A stretch of 64,000 nucleotides of DNA from Lutibacillus sp052034115. Lineage in GTDB: Bacteria > Actinomycetota > Actinomycetes > Actinomycetales > Dermatophilaceae. Below, piece after piece: positions 47,273-56,314 of this stretch. Within the stretch, counting starts at the first letter, position 1, and each line of letters opens with the position of its first letter. The DNA lies in NCBI GenBank assembly GCA_052034115.1, contig JBPOIZ010000031.1, positions 1-64,000 of the forward strand, read 5' to 3'. The position numbers and the translations under genes are program-made. The notes beneath the pieces were generated by a model. It saw nothing but the letters and a program-made list of their open reading frames with translations, was not told the origin of the DNA and did no database searches.

Positions 47273-47761
47273 GTGCTCATCTTCTACGTCATCGGCGCGG
47301 TCGGCCTGGTGTTGTTGCTCGTCTCGGTCCTGGCCGGAGACGTCGTCGACGGCCTGCTCGGCGGCATGGACAGTGACCTCTTCTCAGGTGCCGCGATCGC
47401 CGCCTTCTTGGCCGCCTTCGGCTTCGTCGGAGCGCTCGTGCTCAACGCCAGCGGGAGCACGACGTGGGCGGTCCTGGCCGGGCTGGCCGGTGGTGCGGTC
47501 CTCGGCCTCGCAACAGCCAAGGCATCGGCCGTGCTGATGCGCGGCGGCGACGAAGCGACGGTGCGCACCGCCAGCCTGGTCGGGGCCAGCGGCACCGTCG
47601 TCGAGACCATCCCGACGTCCGGATTGGGTCAGGTGACGGTCACCGTGGCCGGACACATCACCCGGCTCAATGCGCGCGCAGATTCATCCCTCGAGCCGGG
47701 AACGCCCATCACCGTCATCCGCGTCTTGTCACCGACGGCCGTCGTCGTCGAAGCGCGCTGA
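47273..47761 (+). CDS. NfeD-like membrane protein (flotillin partner)
   Basis: A 162-residue protein with three hydrophobic segments (about 1-20, 37-57, 62-82) and a C-terminal OB-fold-like part (GASGTVVETIPTSGLGQVTV). This is the short NfeD form that travels with flotillin genes and is thought to anchor or organise the flotillin assembly. The GTG at 47273 has GGGAGGT upstream. TAGGAT at 47248-47253 is a possible -10. It starts 26 bases before the flotillin ATG. Confidence 0.82.
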   Translation: MLIFYVIGAVGLVLLLVSVLAGDVVDGLLGGMDSDLFSGAAIAAFLAAFGFVGALVLNASGSTTWAVLAGLAGGAVLGLATAKASAVLMRGGDEATVRTASLVGASGTVVETIPTSGLGQVTVTVAGHITRLNARADSSLEPGTPITVIRVLSPTAVVVEAR

Positions 47762-47786
47762 CCCGGATCACCGAACGGAAGGCCAC

Positions 47787-49304
47787 ATGGTCCCCGACAT
47801 CTCACCCGTCGTCATTGCCGTCCTGGGCCTGGCCCTGGCCCTGCTGCTCATCGCCGGTCTGCTCACGCAGCGCTACAAGGTGGCCGGGCCCAATGAGGCG
47901 TTCATCGTCACCGGCCGGCGGGGCAAGGAGGTCCGCAACGCCGAGACGGGCCAGATCTCGACCGACCTGTCCGGTCAGAAGGTGGTCATGGGCGGCGGCG
48001 TCTTCGTCCTACCCTTCGTGCAGAAGCTGCACGTGCTCGACCTGTCCAGTCGGCGCATCATGGTCCAGATCCGCGGCGCGGTCTCCGGGCAGGGCGTCAA
48101 GCTCAACCTCGATGGGGTCGCCATCGTCAAGGTCGGCGGCAACGAGGACCAGATCCGGGCCGCAGCGCAGCGATTCCTCACCCAGCAGGGGGAGATCGAG
48201 ACCTTCACCCAGGAGACCCTGGCCGGCTCGCTGCGCTCCATCGTCGGCTCGCTGACCGTGGAACAGATCATCCGGGACCGGGCCGCGTTCGCCCAACGGG
48301 TGGCCGACGAGTCCGAGACGTCCCTCACCGGCCAGGGCCTGGTCCTGGACACCTTCCAGATCCAGGACATCACCGACGACGGCAACTACCTCTCCGACCT
48401 CGGTCGTCCCGAGGCCGCCCGGGTCGGGCAGGCCGCCGCGATCGCCGAGGCCAACGCGCGGCAGGCTGCCGAGCAGGCCCGACTCGCCGCCGAGCAGGAG
48501 ATCGCCGTCGCCCAACGTCAGCTGGCCCTCAAGCAGGCCGAGATCAAGGCGGAGACCGACGCAGCGACGGCCCAGGCCAACTCCGCCGGCCCCCTCGCCC
48601 AAGCCGACCGGGACCAGGCCGTGCTCACCGAACAGGAGAAGGTGGCGGCCCGTCAGGCCGCGCTCAAGGAGCGCCAGCTCGACTCGGAGGTCCGCAGGCC
48701 GGCCGATGCGGAACGCTACAAGGTCGAGCAGGGCGCCGAGGCGGCCCGCACCGCGGCCATCGCCGAGGCCGAGGCCCGCAAAGCGGCCGCCATCGCGGCG
48801 GCCCAGGCCGAGGCCGAGAAGGCCCGGCTGCTCGGTGAGGCCGAGAAGGCCCGCCGCACCGCACTGGCCGAGGCCGAGGCGATCGAGGGCGCCAAGCGAG
48901 GTGAGGCCGAGAAGGCCCGCCGGGTCGCCGAGGCCGATGCCCTACGCAGCGAGGGCGAGGCACAGGCGGCCGCCATCCTGGCGACCGGTCAGGCCGAGGC
49001 CGAGGCGATGACCAAGCGCGCGGACGCCTTCGGCCGCTACAACGAGGCGGCCGTCCTCCAAATGCTCATCGAGGTGCTGCCGAAGGTGGCCCGGGAGGTT
49101 GCGGCGCCGATGTCGGCGATCGACAAGCTCACAGTGATCTCGACCGACGGTGCCGGGTCGGTGCCCAAGCAGGTCAGCAGCAATGTCCTGCAGACGTTGC
49201 AGCTGCTCAAGGACACCATGGGCGTGGACCTGGAGGCCCTGCTCCGCCAGCGCGCCACCCCTGCGGTGCTCCCCGACGTCCCGGCGCCGGAGAAGTCCGC
49301 CTGA
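47787..49304 (+). CDS. Flotillin-like (SPFH) membrane scaffold protein
   Basis: A 505-residue protein: one N-terminal membrane helix (about 6-26), an SPFH/PHB domain (about 30-200, PNEAFIVTGRRGKEV, LDLSSRRIMVQIRG), a long Ala/Glu-rich coiled coil (about 205-420) with many AEAEKAR-type repeats, and a flotillin C-terminus (NEAAVLQMLIEVLPKVAREV). Bacterial flotillins form rafts of signalling and transport proteins. The NfeD gene directly upstream is the usual partner. Confidence 0.92.
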   Translation: MVPDISPVVIAVLGLALALLLIAGLLTQRYKVAGPNEAFIVTGRRGKEVRNAETGQISTDLSGQKVVMGGGVFVLPFVQKLHVLDLSSRRIMVQIRGAVSGQGVKLNLDGVAIVKVGGNEDQIRAAAQRFLTQQGEIETFTQETLAGSLRSIVGSLTVEQIIRDRAAFAQRVADESETSLTGQGLVLDTFQIQDITDDGNYLSDLGRPEAARVGQAAAIAEANARQAAEQARLAAEQEIAVAQRQLALKQAEIKAETDAATAQANSAGPLAQADRDQAVLTEQEKVAARQAALKERQLDSEVRRPADAERYKVEQGAEAARTAAIAEAEARKAAAIAAAQAEAEKARLLGEAEKARRTALAEAEAIEGAKRGEAEKARRVAEADALRSEGEAQAAAILATGQAEAEAMTKRADAFGRYNEAAVLQMLIEVLPKVAREVAAPMSAIDKLTVISTDGAGSVPKQVSSNVLQTLQLLKDTMGVDLEALLRQRATPAVLPDVPAPEKSA

Positions 49305-49359
49305 CGCCACGCGACATCCGGCAGCGCTGTGTCGGCGGCGCTCCGTATGGTTGTCGACC

Positions 49360-50286
49360 GTGACCACCATGCACATCGAGGCCCGGGGCCTGCGCAAGGC
49401 GTATGGCGACGTCGAGGCGGTTCGGGGCGTCGACGTGTCCGTGGCGCGCGGCGAGGCCTTCGGCTTCCTCGGGCCCAATGGCGCCGGCAAGTCCTCCACG
49501 ATGCGGATGATCGCCGCCGTCTCCGCGCCCACCGGCGGATCGCTGACGGTGTTCGGCCTGGACCCGCGCACCGACGGCCCGGCCATCCGCGCTCGCCTGG
49601 GTGTCTGCCCCCAGGAGAACACCCTCGACTCCGAGCTCACGGTGCGCGAGAACCTCACCGTCTTCGGGCGCTACTTCGGGATGACGCGCACCGACGTGGC
49701 CAGCCGCGCCGACGAGTTGCTCGAGTTCGTCCAGCTGACCGACAAGGCCAAGGCCAAGGTGGAGCACCTCTCGGGCGGGATGAAGCGCCGCCTGAGCATC
49801 GCCCGAGCCCTGGTCAACTCCCCCGACCTGCTGCTGCTCGACGAGCCGACGACCGGGCTCGACCCGCAGGCCCGGCATCTGCTGTGGGACCAGCTGTTCC
49901 GCCTCAAGCACACCGGGGTCACCCTGGTCCTCACCACGCATTACATGGACGAGGCCGAGCAGTTGTGCGACCGCCTGGTGGTGATGGACGGCGGCGTCAT
50001 CGTCGCCGAGGGTTCGCCTCGGGAGCTGATCGCCCGTCATTCCAGCCCCGAGGTGGCCGAGTTGCGCTTCGGTTACGGCGAGAACGAACGTCACGCCCCG
50101 GTGGTGGCCGACCTGGGCAGTCGGGTCGAGGTGCTCCCCGACCGGCTGCTGGTCTACACCGACGCCGGCGAGGACGCCCTGGCCGCGGTCCACGCCCGTG
50201 GACTGAACCCCGTCTCGACCCTGGTGCGGCGCTCCAGCCTGGAGGACGTGTTCCTGGCCCTGACCGGACGCAGCCTCGTCGAATGA
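49360..50286 (+). CDS. ABC-2 exporter ATP-binding protein (DrrA/NodI type)
   Basis: A 308-residue ATPase. Walker A GPNGAGKSST, signature LSGGMKRRLSIARAL, Walker B LLLLDEPTTGLDP, and H-loop LTTHYMDEAEQ. The extra C-terminal part ending SSLEDVFLALTGR is typical of DrrA, NodI and CcmA-like drug or lipid exporters. The GTG at 49360 is used; an ATG three codons on is equally possible, and neither has a clear ribosome binding site. Followed by two permeases with ATGA overlaps. Substrate unknown. Confidence 0.92.
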   Translation: MTTMHIEARGLRKAYGDVEAVRGVDVSVARGEAFGFLGPNGAGKSSTMRMIAAVSAPTGGSLTVFGLDPRTDGPAIRARLGVCPQENTLDSELTVRENLTVFGRYFGMTRTDVASRADELLEFVQLTDKAKAKVEHLSGGMKRRLSIARALVNSPDLLLLDEPTTGLDPQARHLLWDQLFRLKHTGVTLVLTTHYMDEAEQLCDRLVVMDGGVIVAEGSPRELIARHSSPEVAELRFGYGENERHAPVVADLGSRVEVLPDRLLVYTDAGEDALAAVHARGLNPVSTLVRRSSLEDVFLALTGRSLVE

Positions 50287-51065
50287 TCCCCGACCTCGCC
50301 CTCGTGTGGCGCCAGTACGACTACTGGCGCACGGTCCTGGCGCGCACCTGGCGCGGGGGGGTCATCTCGTCGCTGGTGCTGCCCCTGTTCTACGTGGTCT
50401 CGATGGGCGTCCTGCTGGGGCGGTATGTGTCCGGCGGCGCCCAGCTCGACGGCGCGGCGTCATACCTCGCCTTCATCGCGCCGGGGTTGGTGGCGACCCA
50501 GTCGATGAACATCGCCTTCGGCGAGGCCGCCTGGCCGGTCATGGGCATGATCACGTGGGACAAGGTCTATGACGCCATGGTCGCCACACCGCTACGCACC
50601 GTCGACATCCTCGGCGGCCACGTGGGATTCATCGCCTTCCGGATCGCCAGCGCGCTGGCCGTCTTCATGGCGGTCCTGGCGATCTTCGGGCTGAGCCCCT
50701 CACCCGTCGGGTGGCTCCTCGCCCTCGGGGTCCAGGTGCTCGTCGGGCTGGCCTTCGCGACCCTGATCATGGGCTACACCCTCGGGCTGAGATCAGACAC
50801 CGGGCTGAGCATCCTCTACCGCCTCGGCATGGTGCCCCTCTTCCTCTTCTCCGGCGCGTTCTTCCCGATCTCGGCGCTGGCCCCGCCGCTTCAGGCAGCC
50901 GCCCAGCTGACCCCGCTGTACCACGGTGTGGAACTGACCCGGATGCTCTATCTCGACCAGGTCGACTGGCGCCACGCCGTCGGGCACACCGGCTATCTCC
51001 TCGCCCTCGCCATCGCCGGTTGGTGGCTCGCGGCCCGACGCCTCGAGCGGAGGTTGGTCGCATGA
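50283..51065 (+). CDS. ABC-2 type permease (first)
   Basis: A 260-residue permease with six transmembrane helices and the NodJ/DrrB-like features YLAFIAPGLVATQSMNIAF, KVYDAMVATPLR and LFLFSGAFFPISALA. The ATG overlaps the ATPase stop, and its TGA overlaps the next ATG. Together the three genes should form a heterodimeric exporter. Confidence 0.9.
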   Translation: MIPDLALVWRQYDYWRTVLARTWRGGVISSLVLPLFYVVSMGVLLGRYVSGGAQLDGAASYLAFIAPGLVATQSMNIAFGEAAWPVMGMITWDKVYDAMVATPLRTVDILGGHVGFIAFRIASALAVFMAVLAIFGLSPSPVGWLLALGVQVLVGLAFATLIMGYTLGLRSDTGLSILYRLGMVPLFLFSGAFFPISALAPPLQAAAQLTPLYHGVELTRMLYLDQVDWRHAVGHTGYLLALAIAGWWLAARRLERRLVA

Positions 51066-51841
51066 GACAGCGCCTCATGACCGCGGTGCCGGCCACCCGG
51101 CTCGTCTTCCGGCACCTGGTCTTCTATCGGTCCGAGTGGCTCGGCTTCTCGTCAGGCTTCCTCGAGCCGGTCTTCTACCTGCTCTCGATCGGCGTCGGCG
51201 TCGGCTCGCTCATCGACTCCTTCACCTATCAGGGCCAACAGGTCCCGTATGCCGCGTTCGTCGCACCCGGGATGCTGGCCGCCTCGGCCATGAACGGTGC
51301 GGTCTACGACTCCACCTACAACTTCTTCTTCCGGCTTCGCCACGGCAAGCTCTATGACGCCGTCCTGGCCACACCCATGAGCACCAAGGATGTCGCGGCC
51401 GGGGAGCTGACCTGGTGCCTCCTGCGCGGCGGTGCGTATGCCACCGCGTTCCTTCTCGTCATGGCAGTCCTGGGACTGACGAGATCGTGGTGGGCGCTGC
51501 TCGCCCTGCCCGCCTCGACCCTGATCGGCCTGGCCTTCGGCGGGCTGGGCTTGGCGGCCACATCCTGGATGCGCTCCTGGCAGGACTTCGAGTTCATCAC
51601 CGTGACGACGATGCCGATGTTCCTCTTCTCGGCGACCTTCTTCCCGATCGAGACGCTCCCCTCCTCGATCCGATGGTTCGTCGAGGTCACCCCGCTCTAT
51701 CGCGGAGTCGTCCTGTGCCGCGAGCTCACCACCGGGCTGGTGACGACGGCGTCCCTGGTGTCCGTGGCCTATCTGGTCGCCATGGGCGCTGTGGGTCTGT
51801 GGGTGACCTCGAGGCGGCTAGACCGGATCCTGCTGCACTAG
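51062..51841 (+). CDS. ABC-2 type permease (second)
   Basis: A 259-residue paralogue of the preceding permease: GVGVGSLIDS, YAAFVAPGMLAASAMNGAVY, KLYDAVLATPMSTKDVAAGE, MFLFSATFFPIETLP. Six transmembrane helices. Its last 24 bases overlap the end of the MFS gene on the opposite strand, so the two transcripts converge without a terminator. Confidence 0.9.
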   Translation: MRQRLMTAVPATRLVFRHLVFYRSEWLGFSSGFLEPVFYLLSIGVGVGSLIDSFTYQGQQVPYAAFVAPGMLAASAMNGAVYDSTYNFFFRLRHGKLYDAVLATPMSTKDVAAGELTWCLLRGGAYATAFLLVMAVLGLTRSWWALLALPASTLIGLAFGGLGLAATSWMRSWQDFEFITVTTMPMFLFSATFFPIETLPSSIRWFVEVTPLYRGVVLCRELTTGLVTTASLVSVAYLVAMGAVGLWVTSRRLDRILLH

Positions 51842-53179
51842 CGATCCGAGCCCGCCGTCACCGCCGTCGGCCGGGGCGGCGCGGCCATCGGCCAGGGCGG
51901 ACAGCCCCCCGTGCAGCCGGGCGAAACCAACCGCCGCCAGCACGGTGCCACCGATGGTGGCCCCGACCCACCACCTCGCCAACCCATGCCCGATGAGCAG
52001 TCCGGCCATGGCCGGACCGATGATCGAGGAGATGGTCCAGACCATGGACTGCAGGGCGTTGTACCGACCTCGCAGTTCCTCGGGAGCCATCGCGTTGAAG
52101 ACCGCGGGGGCGACCGGGGCCCACAGCGTCTCGGCAAGCCCGAAGATGCCCATGCCGAGGATCGCGCACACCACCGCGGCCGTACCGCCGGCCGGGGCAG
52201 CCAGGGCGATGACGGCCCAGGACAGCCCCCAGAGGAGGGCAGCGAGGGCAAGGAGCCGGGACCGGCTGCGGCCCTCGATGAACCGCAATGTCGCCAGCTG
52301 CCCGACCACGATGACTGCGGTATTGGCACCGAACGCCAGTCCCAGGGCGTTGGGTGGGACGCCGGCGACGTCGACGGAGTAGGCGGCGAAACCCGCCTCC
52401 ATCTGTGCGTAGCCGAACGTCACGGCGACGACGCAGGTGGCGGTGAGCCACAACACCGTCCGATCCGCCAGCACCGTGCGCCAACCGGGCACTGCCACGG
52501 CAGTCTCAGCACCGTCCTCGCCCTCGGCCGGCCGCAGCGCCCCCGTGCCCCGTGGGAAGGACAGCACGATCGCGATGAGGACCAGGTAGGTCGCGGCGTC
52601 CAGCACGTACAGGCGCTCGAAGGTCTGCGGCCGCGTGACGTCGACCAGGGTGGCGGAGATCAGTCCGCCGATCCCGAGGCCGGCGTTGAGCGTCATGAAC
52701 TGGACGCCATACACGCGCTCCCGGGCGGCCGGTGGGACCAGCCGGGTCATCAAGGCCGTCATGGCCGGCCACAGACCCACGGTGCCCAGCGTGATCGCCG
52801 TGGCGACGACGAACGCGGAGGTGGCCGAGCGGACCAGCGCCAACGAGGCGACCGCCAGCGCCTCGGCGACCAGCCCCGCCGCCATGATCGGGCGCGGCCC
52901 GAACCGGTCGATGAGCGTCCCCCCGAGGGGGGCGGTGAGCAGGCCGACGACCCCCATCCAGGCGAAGAGCAACCCGATGACGGCGGTCTCGATGCCGCGC
53001 ACATGGGCGAGATAGACGTAGAGGAACGGCATGGTCAGGCCGCTGCCGATCGAGGAGAAGCCGTTGCCGATCAGGAGCCGGTGGACCAGCGGATCGAGGT
53101 CACGCAGGCGCACCCGAGAAGCGGGCGCGTCGATGGGGGGCACCCGGCCATCCTCGCCGATGGGCCCGGCAACGGCCAT
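51818..53179 (-). CDS. MFS transporter
   Basis: A 453-residue protein with about twelve transmembrane helices. The loop 2-3 MFS motif appears as GGTLIDRFGPRPIMAAGLV, and a repeat of the fold follows after a central loop at about 225. The pattern resembles drug-efflux type MFS proteins; substrate unknown. It starts 51 bases downstream of the metY end, on the same strand, but a strong hairpin (53187-53225) lies between them, so it probably has its own promoter. Confidence 0.88.
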   Translation of the reverse strand: MAVAGPIGEDGRVPPIDAPASRVRLRDLDPLVHRLLIGNGFSSIGSGLTMPFLYVYLAHVRGIETAVIGLLFAWMGVVGLLTAPLGGTLIDRFGPRPIMAAGLVAEALAVASLALVRSATSAFVVATAITLGTVGLWPAMTALMTRLVPPAARERVYGVQFMTLNAGLGIGGLISATLVDVTRPQTFERLYVLDAATYLVLIAIVLSFPRGTGALRPAEGEDGAETAVAVPGWRTVLADRTVLWLTATCVVAVTFGYAQMEAGFAAYSVDVAGVPPNALGLAFGANTAVIVVGQLATLRFIEGRSRSRLLALAALLWGLSWAVIALAAPAGGTAAVVCAILGMGIFGLAETLWAPVAPAVFNAMAPEELRGRYNALQSMVWTISSIIGPAMAGLLIGHGLARWWVGATIGGTVLAAVGFARLHGGLSALADGRAAPADGGDGGLGSLVQQDPV

Positions 53180-53186
53180 CGGTTAT

Positions 53187-53225
53187 CGCTGGTGGGGCCG
53201 CCGCTGCGGCACGGCCCCACCAGCG
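53187..53225 (-). terminator. Hairpin terminator after metY
   Basis: A perfect 14-base-pair stem (53187-53200 with 53212-53225) with an 11-base loop begins six bases past the metY stop codon. No T-tract is present. Confidence 0.7.
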
Positions 53226-53230
53226 CGCGG

Positions 53231-54553
53231 TCAGGCGCCCTTGGCCGCGGTGAAGCCCTGTTCGAGGTCGGCCAGGATGTCGTCGATGTGTTCGATGCCG
53301 ACCGCGAGGCGGATCAACCCCGGCGTCACTCCGGCGGCGAGCCGGTCCTCGTCACCGCCTTGCGAGTGGGTGGTCGAGGCGGGGTGGATCACCAGGGAGC
53401 GCACATCGCCGATGTTGGCCACGTGGGAATGGAGCTGGAGCGCCTCGACGAACCGCTTCCCGGCCGCCACGCCGCCGGCGACCTCGAAGGCCAGCACCGC
53501 CCCAGAGCCCCGTGGGCAGTACTTCTCGGCCAGCGCGTGGTGCGGACTCGACGGGAGCGAGGCCCACCGAACCGACTCCACCTGATCGTGGTGTTCGAGC
53601 CAGGACGCCACCGCGGCCGCGTTGGCCACGTGTCGTTCGATCCGCAGCGACAGCGTCTCCAGGCCCTGCGCGATGAGGAAAGCGTTGAACGGCGCGGCCG
53701 CCGGCCCGAGGTCGCGCAGGAGCTGCACCCGGGCCTTGAGGATGAAGGCGAGGTTCGCACCCAGGGCACTGCCCACGCCGAGGTCCCGGGCATAGACCAG
53801 CCCGTGGTACGACTCCTCGGGGGTGTTGTAGTTGGGGTACTTCTCCGGGTCCGCACCGAAGTCGAACGAGCCGCCGTCGACGATCACGCCCGCCAACGCG
53901 GTCCCGTGCCCACCGAGGTACTTCGTGGCGGAGTGGACGACGATGTCGGCGCCCCATTCCAGCGGCCTGATGAGGTAGGGCGTGGCGACGGTGTTGTCCA
54001 CGATGAGCGGGACCCCGGCCGCGTGCGCCACCGCGGCGACTCCCTCGATGTCGAGGATCTCCTGCTTGGGGTTGGCGATGGACTCCCCGAAGAAGACTTT
54101 GGTGTTCGGTCGGACGGCCGCCTCCCAGGAGGCCAGGTCGTTGGGGTCCTCGACGAAGCTCACCTCGATGCCGAATTTCGGCAGGGTGTGCTTGAACAGG
54201 TTGAACGTCCCGCCATACAGCGACGGCGAGGCGACGACGTGGTCGCCGGCCTCGGCGATGTTGAGGATGGCCAGCGTCTCGGCGGCCTGGCCGGAGGCCA
54301 GCAGCAACGCGCCGACGCCGCCCTCCAAGGAGGCGATCCGCTGCTCGACGACATCGGTCGTGGGGTTCATGAGGCGGGTGTAGATGTTCCCGAACTCCTT
54401 GAGCGCGAACAGGTTCGCGGCGTGGTCGGTGTCGCGGAAGACGTAGGAGGTCGTCTGGTAGATCGGCAGGGCGCGGGCGCCGGTGGCGCTGTCCGCCGCC
54501 TGCCCGGCGTGGATCTGGCGGGTCTCGAAGGACCATCCCGGGGTCTGGCTCAT
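53231..54553 (-). CDS. metY: O-acetylhomoserine sulfhydrylase (MetY type)
   Basis: A 440-residue PLP enzyme of the Cys/Met metabolism family. The Schiff-base lysine is Lys211 in VHSATKYLGGHG and Asp186 (LIVDNTVATPYL) should contact the pyridine nitrogen. LFALKEFGNIYTRLMNPT and the C-terminal GLIRLAVGIEHIDDILADL suit MetY, which makes homocysteine from O-acetylhomoserine and sulfide. The SAM-IV-like leader upstream supports a methionine role. The ATG at 54553 has GGAG eight bases upstream; a two-codon ATG-ACA-TGA frame overlaps the start. Confidence 0.92.
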   Translation of the reverse strand: MSQTPGWSFETRQIHAGQAADSATGARALPIYQTTSYVFRDTDHAANLFALKEFGNIYTRLMNPTTDVVEQRIASLEGGVGALLLASGQAAETLAILNIAEAGDHVVASPSLYGGTFNLFKHTLPKFGIEVSFVEDPNDLASWEAAVRPNTKVFFGESIANPKQEILDIEGVAAVAHAAGVPLIVDNTVATPYLIRPLEWGADIVVHSATKYLGGHGTALAGVIVDGGSFDFGADPEKYPNYNTPEESYHGLVYARDLGVGSALGANLAFILKARVQLLRDLGPAAAPFNAFLIAQGLETLSLRIERHVANAAAVASWLEHHDQVESVRWASLPSSPHHALAEKYCPRGSGAVLAFEVAGGVAAGKRFVEALQLHSHVANIGDVRSLVIHPASTTHSQGGDEDRLAAGVTPGLIRLAVGIEHIDDILADLEQGFTAAKGA

Positions 54554-54873
54554 GTCATGCGCTCCGTCTGGTCGGCCGGGGAGCCCACAGGCCCCACCGG
54601 TATGGCGGGGCGGAGGTCGAAGAAGACATCCGCGCTTGCCCGCCGGGTGGCGGGCCAGGTCCTCACCCGGGGCACCCCACCGCGGTGGAGGGTTGCCGAC
54701 CAGCGAGCCGGGGCTTGTCGCTGGTGCTCTTGACCTGCTCCCAGGGTAGCCACACCGTCTCAACACCCGACACCTATGTCTCATCCAACGGACCTGCGCA
54801 GACCCTCTACCATGTCCGGGAACAGCGATGCGGCTGCCGGTCGGCGGACGCCATACCCGTCAGGAGCACTGCC
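54554..54873. other. 320-base divergent intergenic region
   Basis: This gap between metY and the aminotransferase gene holds the riboswitch (54638-54740) and the candidate metY -10 (54743-54748). Toward the plus-strand gene, TACCAT at 54808-54813 is a weak -10 without a good -35. I see nothing else in it. Confidence 0.6.
54638..54740 (-). promoter_or_regulatory. SAM-IV-like riboswitch in the metY leader
   Basis: On the minus strand CAGGTC (54732-54737) pairs perfectly with GACCTG (54656-54661) to close a multi-branched element. Inside are AAGAGC, the helix CCAGC...GCTGG, CGGCAACCCTCC and GCGGTGGGGTGCCCCGGGTGA (54663-54685 region), the conserved core of actinobacterial SAM-IV riboswitches. 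A GC hairpin GCCCGCC/GGCGGGC follows directly (54638-54655). TACCCT at 54743-54748 is a candidate -10 placing the transcript start at the base of P1. It lies about 85 bases before metY. SAM-I is the main alternative, but the sequence around the core looks more like SAM-IV. Confidence 0.82.
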
Positions 54874-56226
54874 ATGATCGAGCGCGGCCGCCTCGCCGAA
54901 CTCACCGCCCGCGAGCAGGCGCTGTTCGCCGCCACTCACCCGCGCAGCCAGGCCGCCTACGCCGCAGCGAGCCACCTCTTCGGGCGTGTCCCCATGACGT
55001 GGATGAACAAGGTCGCCGGCGGTTTCCCCATCTACCTGGATCGGGCCCACGGCAATCGGGTCTGGGACATCGACGGCCACGAGTACATCGACTTTGCCCT
55101 CGGCGACACCGGGGCGATGGCCGGTCACTCGCCGGCGCCGGTCGTCGAGGCTGTCCAGCGGCGGGTCGGCGAGCTCGGCGGGTTGACCACGATGCTCCCC
55201 ACCGTCGACGCGGAGTGGGTCGGCGCGGAGCTCAGCCGGCGGTTCGGCATGGATCTGTGGAGCTTCTCGCTCACCGCGACCGACGCCAACCGCTGGGCGA
55301 TCCGGCTGGTGCGGGCCATGACCGGGCGCCCCAAGATCCTGTTCAACAGCTACTGCTACCACGGCAGCGTCGACGAGTCGCTCATCGTTGCCGGTCCCCA
55401 CGGCGAAGGCATGAGCCGGCCGGGCAACGTCGGCTCCCCGGTCGAGGTCACCACAACCTCTCGGGTCGCCGAGTTCAACGACATCGACGCCCTCGAGCGC
55501 CAGCTGGCCCACGGCGATGTCGCCGCTGTCCTCATGGAACCGGCGATGACCAACATCGGCATCGTCCTGCCCGAGCCGGGCTACCTCGACGCCGTCCGCG
55601 AGGTCACCCGCCGGCATGGGGTGCTGCTCATCAACGACGAGACCCACACCTTCTCGGCGGGCCCCGGGGGCATGACCCAGCGCGATGGTCTGGACCCCGA
55701 TGTCGTCATCATCGGCAAGGCCATCGGCGGCGGTGTGCCCACCGGCGCCTACGGGCTGTCCAGCGCCTTGGCCGAGCGGATCCTGGCCCGGACCGACCTC
55801 GACCTGATCGACATGGGGGGCGTCGGGGGGACCCTGGCCGGCAACCCGCTGTCCGTCGCCGCGATGCGCGCCACCCTCGAGACCGTGCTCACCGACGACG
55901 CGTTCGCGCAGATGATCGCGACGGCGACAACGTTCACCGACGGGGTACGAGCGCTCTTCGAGCACCACGGCCTGCCCTGGTCGATCAACCAGCTCGGTGC
56001 CAGAGCGGAATACCGGTTCGCGCGGCCCTACCCGATCGACGGCACCTCGGCGGCCGCCTGCGCGGACGGGGAGCTGGAGGACTTCTTGCACCTCTACCTG
56101 GCGAACCGCGGCGTGATGCTCACGCCCTTCCACAACATGGCCCTCATGTGCCCAACCACCACCGCGACCGACGTGGAGCGCCACCATGAGGTGTTCGAGG
56201 CGGCCATCGTGGAGCTGTTGGGTTGA
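54874..56226 (+). CDS. Class III (GSA-like) aminotransferase
   Basis: A 450-residue fold-type I PLP enzyme. The Schiff-base lysine is Lys282 in VVIIGKAIGGGVPTGAYG and the PLP aspartate is in LLINDETHTF (Asp255). It resembles glutamate-1-semialdehyde aminotransferase in WAIRLVRAMTGRPKI and CYHGSVDES, but the usual SGTEA phosphate-binding motif is replaced by TATDAN (134-139). It is therefore probably not HemL. Substrate unknown. The ATG at 54874 has CAGGAG eight bases upstream. A strong hairpin follows its stop. Confidence 0.85.
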   Translation: MIERGRLAELTAREQALFAATHPRSQAAYAAASHLFGRVPMTWMNKVAGGFPIYLDRAHGNRVWDIDGHEYIDFALGDTGAMAGHSPAPVVEAVQRRVGELGGLTTMLPTVDAEWVGAELSRRFGMDLWSFSLTATDANRWAIRLVRAMTGRPKILFNSYCYHGSVDESLIVAGPHGEGMSRPGNVGSPVEVTTTSRVAEFNDIDALERQLAHGDVAAVLMEPAMTNIGIVLPEPGYLDAVREVTRRHGVLLINDETHTFSAGPGGMTQRDGLDPDVVIIGKAIGGGVPTGAYGLSSALAERILARTDLDLIDMGGVGGTLAGNPLSVAAMRATLETVLTDDAFAQMIATATTFTDGVRALFEHHGLPWSINQLGARAEYRFARPYPIDGTSAAACADGELEDFLHLYLANRGVMLTPFHNMALMCPTTTATDVERHHEVFEAAIVELLG

Positions 56227-56260
56227 CCGTCACATCGGTCGTCGCCGACCGATGTGACGG
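56227..56260 (+). terminator. Perfect hairpin terminator after the aminotransferase
   Basis: A perfect 15-base-pair stem (56227-56241 with 56246-56260) with loop TCGC starts on the base after the TGA stop. No T-run follows directly, though TTTT occurs 14 bases later. Confidence 0.75.
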
Positions 56261-56314
56261 GGACCATATGCGGTTTTCGTCATGATCTCAGGCGCCTGCC
56301 GTCATAGAGGTAGT

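Noticed and set aside
51911..54733. A 940-codon open frame on the plus strand opposite the MFS and metY genes
   Set aside because: Both opposite genes are clearly real, and the translation is rich in Arg, Gly, Asp and His with no motif.
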